7,348 bases of DNA, taken from assembly GCA_955652025.1 (NCBI GenBank), contig CATPAO010000197.1:1-7348 (forward strand). The letters run 5' to 3'. Source of the DNA: Casimicrobiaceae bacterium (GTDB lineage Bacteria; Pseudomonadota; Gammaproteobacteria; Burkholderiales; Casimicrobiaceae). The notes beneath the pieces are model-generated. The model was not told the DNA's origin. It saw nothing but the letters and a program-made list of their open reading frames with translations, and did not search any database. How positions within the stretch are numbered: position 1 is the first letter of the stretch; each line of letters begins with the position of its first letter. Position numbers and translations under genes: made by a program. Shown here piece by piece: positions 1 to 4,120 of this stretch.

Positions 1-739
1 CCAGGAACGAATCGAGAATCTCGAGGAGCTCGTGAACGCCGCGGACGGATTTCTGCGCGAAGCCGATCTCGCCGTCGACGCCCCGATGCTGCCGTCAGGC
101 GCGGACAGCGTTGCCGCCAACGATCCCGCGGCCGAGGGCGCGACCGATCCGCTCACCGCGTTTCTCGCGCACGCCGCGCTCGAGGCCGGCGACACGCAGG
201 CGGCCGAGGGTCGGCCGGCATTGCAACTGATGACCGTGCATTCGGCTAAAGGCCTGGAGTTCCACACCGTTTTCGTCACCGGATTAGAGGAGGGCCTGTT
301 TCCGCACGAGAACAGCCTGAACGAGCTGGACGGTGTCGAGGAGGAGCGAAGGCTCATGTACGTCGCGATCACGCGCGCGCGCCGGCGTCTCTATCTCACG
401 CATGCGCAAAGCCGAATGCTGCACGGCCAGACGCGCTACAACATTCCGTCGCGCTTCCTCTCGGAACTTCCGCGCGAGCTCGTCGAGTGGTTGTCGCCGC
501 CGCGGCGGCGCGGCTATGAGTATGACCGGTCGGATTGGGGCGCGATCCCTTCCACGCCGCAGCGGACGCCGCCCGCGGCCGCGTGGCGCGTCGGGCAGAG
601 CGTCAAGCATGCGAAGTTCGGGCTGGGCGTTATCATCGACGCCGAGGGTCGAGGCGACGACGCGCGTCTCCAGGTGAACTTCCGCGATGCCGGCGTCAAA
701 TGGCTCGCGCTGGAGTACGCGAGACTGGATCCGGCGTAA
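1..739 (+). CDS. uvrD: DNA helicase II UvrD, C-terminal part (5' end outside window)
   Basis: This is the last 245 codons of a superfamily 1A 3'-5' DNA helicase; the reading frame is open from base 2 and stops with TAA at 737-739. UvrD unwinds DNA in nucleotide excision repair and methyl-directed mismatch repair. Visible are the ENLEELVNAA segment of domain 2B at the left edge, the TVHSAKGLEF helicase motif (from about 233) followed by the VFVTGLEEGLFPH stretch, and motif VI, EERRLMYVAITRARRRL (from about 344), with its conserved arginines. The tail from about 580 to the stop (WRVGQSVKHAKFGLGVI, then VNFRDAGVKWLALEYARL) matches the small Tudor-like C-terminal domain of UvrD/PcrA, known to contact RNA polymerase. 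This tail and the overall match favour UvrD over Rep. The C-terminus looks complete. The upstream context cannot be seen. It converges on the membrane-protein gene to its right. Confidence 0.95.
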   Translation, partial: QERIENLEELVNAADGFLREADLAVDAPMLPSGADSVAANDPAAEGATDPLTAFLAHAALEAGDTQAAEGRPALQLMTVHSAKGLEFHTVFVTGLEEGLFPHENSLNELDGVEEERRLMYVAITRARRRLYLTHAQSRMLHGQTRYNIPSRFLSELPRELVEWLSPPRRRGYEYDRSDWGAIPSTPQRTPPAAAWRVGQSVKHAKFGLGVIIDAEGRGDDARLQVNFRDAGVKWLALEYARLDPA

Positions 740-881
740 ACCAAGTTAGGCCGCTGCGATGGATCGCACCGGCGATACAAGACGTCAAGCGGTGACTGAT
801 CTTGCACGAATACGAGGCAGCGTCCGCATGTGGCCTCGCGGGAGCTCAGCCGCCGCGACCAAGTGCCTCCGATAGGTTCGA
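740..881. other. Convergent intergenic gap with weak hairpins
   Basis: The gap lies between the stop codons of uvrD (+) and the membrane-protein gene (-), where a bidirectional terminator might be expected. Two inverted repeats are visible: TGCGA/TCGCA with a 4-nt loop at 755-768, and CGAGGC/GCCTCG at 813-818 and 833-838 with a 14-nt loop. Neither is followed by a T-run on either strand, so no canonical intrinsic terminator can be called; termination may be Rho-dependent. I see no coding signal here. Confidence 0.4.
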
Positions 882-1748
882 TCAGCCGGTCGCGTTCGGC
901 GTCGCCTCGCCCGCGACCGGCGCGAGCGTCTCTCCGGCATGGAACACGTCGCGATAGCTCACGTAATCGCAGATGTGCAACGTCGCGACGAAGCACAACG
1001 CGTACGGCAGCATCAGTCCGAGTGCCAGCGCGCGTCCGACCGGCGTCGGCACGGCAACCGCAAGCAGCGTGCCGGCGAGCGCGGGCAACACGCCGCCGAA
1101 AAGGAATACCGCCAACGCATAGCGGAAGATCGGCCTCCAGTTGGCGAGCGCGGCGCGCAGGCTCGCCAAGAGCGCCGTCAGCGCGCCGGCGTCCTGGAAA
1201 ACCACGAGCGCGGGCGCCCACCACAACGCGAGCAGCGTGGGGATCGCACACAGCGCGGCGAACAGCATGCCGAGTTGCACTTGCGGATCCGACAGCGTGT
1301 CCGACAGGCGCTTCGCTGCCGCGTCCTGATCGAGATCCTGCGGCGCGGGATTGGCGACGACGTCGAACAGCTTTCCGCCATCGATGGCCGCGGTCGCCGC
1401 GATTGCCGCCGTCATTCCCGCCACGAACACGACGCCCAATGAGACGAGCGCCCAAACGTTCGCGCGAAAGCCCCGGAAAAGCGCGCGGACTTCGGGGCGG
1501 CCTCCGCGCTCCTGCGTCCACGCCGCGGCCAGAAAGCCGACGGCGAACACCGGCTTCAATACGAGCGCGACGAGCCCGCCGATGAACGGAACGAAGTCGG
1601 CGAACAGCAAGACGCCGTAATAAGCGAGCAGCAGCATGAGCCAGGCGAGACGCGCGTTGCGAAACAGCGCATAGCTCTCCCTGAGCCATGCCGTGCCGCG
1701 CGCCCCCGGATGGCGCGTGAACGCGATGTCGCCGGTGGGTGCGCTCAC
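882..1748 (-). CDS. BPSS1780-type multi-pass inner-membrane protein
   Basis: A 288-residue polytopic membrane protein with about six hydrophobic segments, roughly at residues 33-52, 56-77, 98-122, 157-183, 205-230 and 237-260. A short soluble N-terminus contains WLRESYALFRNARLAW. The segment around 176-215 (WWAPALVVFQDAG, then SLRAALANWRPIFRY) resembles the betaproteobacterial BPSS1780 family, whose function is not known to me. The start is GTG at 1748-1746; the next in-frame Met is residue 38, inside the first membrane segment, so a later start is unlikely. GAGGG, seven bases upstream of the GTG, can serve as ribosome-binding site, but it lies inside a repeated element. The gene is the last of the minus-strand run after thrB, 123 bp downstream of it, and its stop faces uvrD. 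The family call is from remembered sequence pattern; the membrane character is clear. Confidence 0.8.
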   Translation of the reverse strand: MSAPTGDIAFTRHPGARGTAWLRESYALFRNARLAWLMLLLAYYGVLLFADFVPFIGGLVALVLKPVFAVGFLAAAWTQERGGRPEVRALFRGFRANVWALVSLGVVFVAGMTAAIAATAAIDGGKLFDVVANPAPQDLDQDAAAKRLSDTLSDPQVQLGMLFAALCAIPTLLALWWAPALVVFQDAGALTALLASLRAALANWRPIFRYALAVFLFGGVLPALAGTLLAVAVPTPVGRALALGLMLPYALCFVATLHICDYVSYRDVFHAGETLAPVAGEATPNATG

Positions 1749-1773
1749 GGGTGGACCCTCACGCTTGCGGCTC
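1741..1773 (-). repeat. Direct repeat copy B, at the membrane-protein gene start
   Basis: On the minus strand this copy reads GAGCCGCAAGCGTGAGGG (1773-1756), a 7-nt spacer, then GTGAGCGC (1748-1741). The 18-mer is identical to that at 1859-1842, and the GTGAGCGC end matches ATGAGCGC of the other copy except for the first base of the start codon. The element thus supplies both the Shine-Dalgarno-like GAGGG and the start codon of the downstream gene. Confidence 0.85.
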
Positions 1774-1837
1774 GCGCCGCTGCGCTGCTCCCGGAGGGGG
1801 AGTAATTCGCGCCTTGGGGCGGCCGGGCGGCGCTCAT
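1745..1837 (-). CDS. Possible 30-codon leader ORF overlapping the downstream GTG start
   Basis: ATG at 1837-1835 opens 30 codons (MSAARPPQGANYSPSGSSAA, then ARAASVRVHP) ending with TGA at 1747-1745. The TGA overlaps the GTG start of the membrane-protein gene as GTGA, the arrangement of translationally coupled genes. A GAGGGG motif lies about five bases before the ATG. Its frame differs from the downstream gene, so it is not an N-terminal extension. It is composed almost wholly of repeat-like sequence rich in Ala, Pro and Ser, with no domain, signal peptide or hydrophobic stretch. It may equally be a chance ORF inside a dispersed betaproteobacterial intergenic repeat. Expression is unproven. 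Confidence 0.25.
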   Translation of the reverse strand: MSAARPPQGANYSPSGSSAAARAASVRVHP

Positions 1838-1859
1838 AGGCCCCTCACGCTTGCGGCTC
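1830..1859 (-). repeat. Direct repeat copy A, just after thrB
   Basis: On the minus strand it reads GAGCCGCAAGCGTGAGGG (1859-1842), a 4-nt spacer, then ATGAGCGC (1837-1830). The 18-mer is a perfect match to copy B, 86 bp away. Between the copies lies GC-rich sequence with GCCCCAAGGC and CTCCGGGAG, which looks like the dispersed intergenic repeats common in Burkholderiales; that resemblance is from memory. Confidence 0.85.
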
Positions 1860-1871
1860 TCCCGGCGGTGT

Positions 1872-2825
1872 TCATTCGAGCTCGGCAAGCGCATTGGCAG
1901 ATGCGACGCGATCGCGCAGGATGCGCTCGTACTCCGCAGGGTCGTGCGCGTGCGTGAGCTCGCCCTGACGTGGCAGATGGAGATCGTGCAGACGCGACAC
2001 CCAGAAGCGCAGCGCCGCGGCGCGCAGGAGCGCCGGCCACTGTGCGCGCTCGTCGTCGTTCAACGGACGCACGGCGTGATACGCGCGGGTCAGCGCCGCC
2101 ACGCGCACGGGGTCGAGCCTGCAATCCGGATTGCCGATGAGGCACCAGTCGTTGACGGTGATTGCGAGATCGTAGGCGAAGAAATCGGTGGCGGCGAATC
2201 CGAAATCGATGATCCCCGCCACGCGCCCATCGTGGAATAGCACATTGTTGCAGAAAAGATCGCCGTGAATCGCGCCCTTGGGGAGTTTGCCCTTGCCGAA
2301 TCCAGTCTGGAACTTGACTTCGGCGGCGAGCAATTCCCGCTGCTCGGGCGTGAGAAACGGTTGCACGACGCGCGCCATCTGGCGCCACCACGCCGACCCG
2401 CGGCGATTGGTGAGACGAGGGCGATAGCTTTGTGACGCGACGTGCAACTCGGCCAACGCGGCCCCGACGGCGGCGCAGTGATCGATCGTCGGATGGCGCA
2501 CCGAAACGCCGTCGATCCGTTCGACGAGGCCGGCCGGCTTGCCGTTCAACAGCGAAAAGAGCGCGCCGGTGCGGTCCCGTTCGGGCGCGGGCACCTTGGC
2601 GCCGGCCTTGGCGAGATGCGCCATCAGGTTCAAGTAGAACGGCAGCTCGTCGGCCGGCAGGCGCTCGTACAGCGTCAGCACGTAGCGTCCTCGCTTCGTC
2701 GTCACGAAGTAGTTCGTGTTTTCGATGCCAGCCGCGATCGGCGCGTGATCGACCAGGCCGCCGATCGTATAGCGGGCGAGCCAGGCGTCGAGCTCTTCGG
2801 GAGTGACGGTCGTATAAACGGACAT
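1872..2825 (-). CDS. thrB: Homoserine kinase (choline-kinase/APH-fold type)
   Basis: ThrB phosphorylates L-homoserine with ATP to O-phospho-L-homoserine, the penultimate step of threonine synthesis, in the cytoplasm. The 317-residue protein has the size and landmarks of the proteobacterial form built on the aminoglycoside-phosphotransferase fold, not the GHMP-kinase form of E. coli. These are a SVYTTVTPEEL N-terminus, GIENTNYFVTT (residues 33-43, nucleotide loop region), the catalytic HGDLFCNNVLF (187-197, with Asp189 and Asn194) and the metal-binding IDFGF (206-210, Asp207). ATG at 2825 gives the usual family N-terminus; an in-frame TTG two codons upstream (2831) is less likely. No good Shine-Dalgarno lies next to the ATG; a hairpin sits 10 bases upstream. 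It follows the DUF2782 gene by 59 bp, a pairing also found, as I recall, beside polA in Pseudomonas. Probably co-transcribed with it. Confidence 0.95.
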   Translation of the reverse strand: MSVYTTVTPEELDAWLARYTIGGLVDHAPIAAGIENTNYFVTTKRGRYVLTLYERLPADELPFYLNLMAHLAKAGAKVPAPERDRTGALFSLLNGKPAGLVERIDGVSVRHPTIDHCAAVGAALAELHVASQSYRPRLTNRRGSAWWRQMARVVQPFLTPEQRELLAAEVKFQTGFGKGKLPKGAIHGDLFCNNVLFHDGRVAGIIDFGFAATDFFAYDLAITVNDWCLIGNPDCRLDPVRVAALTRAYHAVRPLNDDERAQWPALLRAAALRFWVSRLHDLHLPRQGELTHAHDPAEYERILRDRVASANALAELE

Positions 2826-2835
2826 CGACAAACGC

Positions 2836-2854
2836 GGCGCGGCAAAGCCGCCCC
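2836..2854 (-). promoter_or_regulatory. Hairpin directly upstream of the thrB start
   Basis: On the minus strand GCGGC-TTT-GCCGC forms a 5-bp stem with a 3-nt loop (2851-2839); one mismatch further out, two more G-C pairs extend it (2853-2854 with 2836-2837). It ends 10 bases before the thrB ATG and occupies the ribosome-entry region; the nearest purine-rich SD-like run (GAGGG) lies upstream of the stem. It could damp thrB translation or only be a weak intercistronic hairpin. It lacks the T-run of a terminator. Confidence 0.35.
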
Positions 2855-2884
2855 GGCCCTCGCAACGAAATCGGCAGGATCAGC

Positions 2885-3253
2885 TCAGAACGAGAACAAC
2901 ACCCACATCGGAACCTTGAGCGCGATGTCGTGGTTGTCGCGGCGGATGAATGCGTGTCCGCTGGCATCGGGAATGAGGTAATACGGACGACCGTGATTCG
3001 GCGTGATCTTGACGAAGCGCAACTCGCCCTTGACGCGTACTTCCTCGACCACGTTGTCCTCGCGCCGGATGATCGTCACTTGAGGCTCGAGATCGGGGTC
3101 GGGGTCGATTGCCAAGTCGGGTGGCAATGGCGGCGGCGCGACCGCTGCGGGCGTCGCGTCGGGCAGCGGCGGGGGCGGCGGCGCTTGCGCATAAGCCGTC
3201 GCCACCGCGATTACGGCGATAACGGTGACCAATGCCGAACGCGCAAGCGACAT
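2885..3253 (-). CDS. Secreted DUF2782 family protein
   Basis: A 122-residue exported protein of unknown function. Residues 1-22 form a clear Sec signal peptide (positive Arg5, hydrophobic LVTVIAVIAVATA core, AYA before Gln23). A proline-rich linker follows (25-46, PPPPPLP and APPPLPP), then a compact domain from about 57: VTIIRREDNVVEEVRVKGEL, then RFVKITPNHGRPYYLIPD, ending in VPMWVLFSF. This matches DUF2782, a small periplasmic family usually found between polA and thrB in gamma- and betaproteobacteria. The ATG at 3253 is supported by GGAG (3265-3262) eight bases upstream and by an extended -10 box 24 bases upstream. There is no Cys for lipidation. The gene is the first of a probable three-gene transcript with thrB and the membrane protein. 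No function can be assigned from sequence. Confidence 0.88.
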   Translation of the reverse strand: MSLARSALVTVIAVIAVATAYAQAPPPPPLPDATPAAVAPPPLPPDLAIDPDPDLEPQVTIIRREDNVVEEVRVKGELRFVKITPNHGRPYYLIPDASGHAFIRRDNHDIALKVPMWVLFSF

Positions 3254-3277
3254 GACGGCTGCTCCGATGACGTCGCC

Positions 3278-3286
3278 ATTCTAGCA
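3278..3286 (-). promoter_or_regulatory. Extended -10 promoter for the DUF2782-thrB run
   Basis: On the minus strand TGC-TAGAAT (3286-3278) fits an extended -10 element (TGN plus TATAAT-like). Transcription would begin near 3271, giving a leader of about 18 nt that still contains the GGAG ribosome-binding site (3265-3262). No good -35 lies at 17-nt spacing, which the TG extension can partly replace. This is the best promoter candidate in the window. Confidence 0.45.
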
Positions 3287-3298
3287 AAGGACCGCGGA

Positions 3299-3331
3299 CT
3301 CCGCTGTCGGAGCGACGACGGTACGAACCGT
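3299..3331. promoter_or_regulatory. Two adjacent 5-4-5 inverted repeats in the promoter region
   Basis: CTCCG-CTGT-CGGAG (3299-3312) and ACGGT-ACGA-ACCGT (3318-3331) are perfect 5-bp inverted repeats, each with a 4-nt centre, whose centres are 19 bp apart. The first covers the -35 position of the predicted minus-strand promoter. They could be operator half-sites for a dimeric regulator, but their arm sequences differ, and 5-bp palindromes in GC-rich DNA are not rare. Confidence 0.25.
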
Positions 3332-3350
3332 GCACACCAACGGCCCGTTA

Positions 3351-3371
3351 CGTTAAGACAATTAATTAACG
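3351..3371. repeat. AT-rich inverted repeat downstream of the LOG gene
   Basis: CGTTAA (3351-3356) and TTAACG (3366-3371) form a perfect 6-bp inverted repeat around a 9-nt AT-rich centre containing AATTAA. It starts 20 bp past the LOG stop codon and is a marked AT island in GC-rich DNA. It is too AT-rich for a typical intrinsic terminator stem; a regulator or promoter site is as likely. Confidence 0.3.
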
Positions 3372-3391
3372 GCGAGGTTTCGACCCCCGCG

Positions 3392-4120
3392 TCAGAGGTT
3401 CAGCATCTTTTCCCGTTCCGCGAGCGTGGGCTGGAAGCCGCGGTTCTCGTAGAAATGGAAGATGGCTTCGACGATCGCGTCGGGATCGTCGATGACGCGG
3501 ACCAAGTCGAGATCGTTATCTCCGATCATCGCTTCGCCGACCAACTTGTCGGCGAACCAGTCGAGCAGGCCCTTCCAGAACGGCGCACCGACCAGAATGA
3601 TCGGAATGCGGCGGCTCTTGCCTGTCTGCACCAGTGTCAGGCATTCGGTCAGCTCGTCCAGCGTGCCGAAGCCGCCGGGCAGCACGACGTACGCGGAGGC
3701 AAAGCGCACGAACATCATCTTGCGGGCGAAAAAATAGCGGAAGTTGATACCGATGTCCTGGTACGGATTGCCACCCGGTTCACGCGGCAACATGATGTTG
3801 AGGCCGATCGCCGGCGAGCGTCCCGCGTACGCGCCCTGGTTCGCGGCCTCCATCAATCCGGGTCCGCCGCCCGAGATCACCGAGAAGCCCGCGTCCGACA
3901 ACTTGCGGGCGATCTCTTGCGTCTTGTCGTGATACGGGTGACCGGCCCCGATGCGCGCGCTGCCGAACATGCTGACGGCGGGTCGAATGCCGCGGAGCCG
4001 CTCGGTGGCGATCTGGAACTCTGCCATAATCCCCAACACCCGCCACGCCTCCTGTCCGTTGGAGGTATAGAGCGCCTGCGGGTCGATCAACTCCGGAATC
4101 TTGTCGGTCTGCGGCAGCAT
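3392..4120 (-). CDS. LOG-family nucleotide 5'-monophosphate phosphoribohydrolase, long form
   Basis: A cytoplasmic enzyme of the TIGR00730/LOG family, which cleaves the N-glycosidic bond of nucleoside 5'-monophosphates (cytokinin or purine nucleotides) to release base and ribose 5-phosphate. The 242 residues have a Rossmann-like fold with PAVSMFGSARI (47-57), GGGPGLMEAANQGAY (84-98), FFARKMMFV (130-138) and the signature PGGFGTLDE (148-156, with catalytic Glu156). An N-terminal extension of about 45 residues, including NGQEAWRVLGIMAEF, is typical of the longer bacterial subgroup and supports ATG at 4120; the next Met would be at 4027 and would cut into it. The ATG shares CATG with the divergent polA start, and its best SD-like motif, GAGGA, lies 11 bases upstream inside polA. 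Substrate cannot be told from sequence. A 138-bp gap separates it from the DUF2782 gene. Confidence 0.92.
   Translation of the reverse strand: MLPQTDKIPELIDPQALYTSNGQEAWRVLGIMAEFQIATERLRGIRPAVSMFGSARIGAGHPYHDKTQEIARKLSDAGFSVISGGGPGLMEAANQGAYAGRSPAIGLNIMLPREPGGNPYQDIGINFRYFFARKMMFVRFASAYVVLPGGFGTLDELTECLTLVQTGKSRRIPIILVGAPFWKGLLDWFADKLVGEAMIGDNDLDLVRVIDDPDAIVEAIFHFYENRGFQPTLAEREKMLNL
4022..4030 (+). promoter_or_regulatory. Candidate extended -10 for polA inside the LOG gene
   Basis: TG-C-CATAAT (4022-4030) matches an extended -10 on the plus strand about 90 bp before the polA ATG. No -35 match is seen near 4002-4007. The same bases encode a conserved Ile-Met-Ala of the LOG protein on the other strand, so the match may be a coding by-product. 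A polA promoter must nevertheless lie within or beyond the LOG coding region, because there is no intergenic spacer. Confidence 0.25.

Noticed and set aside
813..838. Intrinsic terminator between uvrD and the membrane-protein gene
   Set aside because: The 6-bp stem has a long 14-nt loop and no T-run on either side, so it is recorded only as a weak hairpin.
514..1689. 391-codon minus-strand frame overlapping the end of uvrD and the membrane-protein gene
   Set aside because: Arg/Ala-rich shadow of the membrane-protein gene in another frame, antisense to the conserved UvrD C-terminal domain.
1741..1859. CRISPR-like repeats
   Set aside because: Only two copies of an 18-mer, no regular spacers and no cas genes; a duplicated intergenic element explains it better.
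1834..2967. 377-codon minus-strand frame overlapping thrB
   Set aside because: Out-of-frame shadow of thrB on the same strand; thrB has catalytic motifs and this has none.
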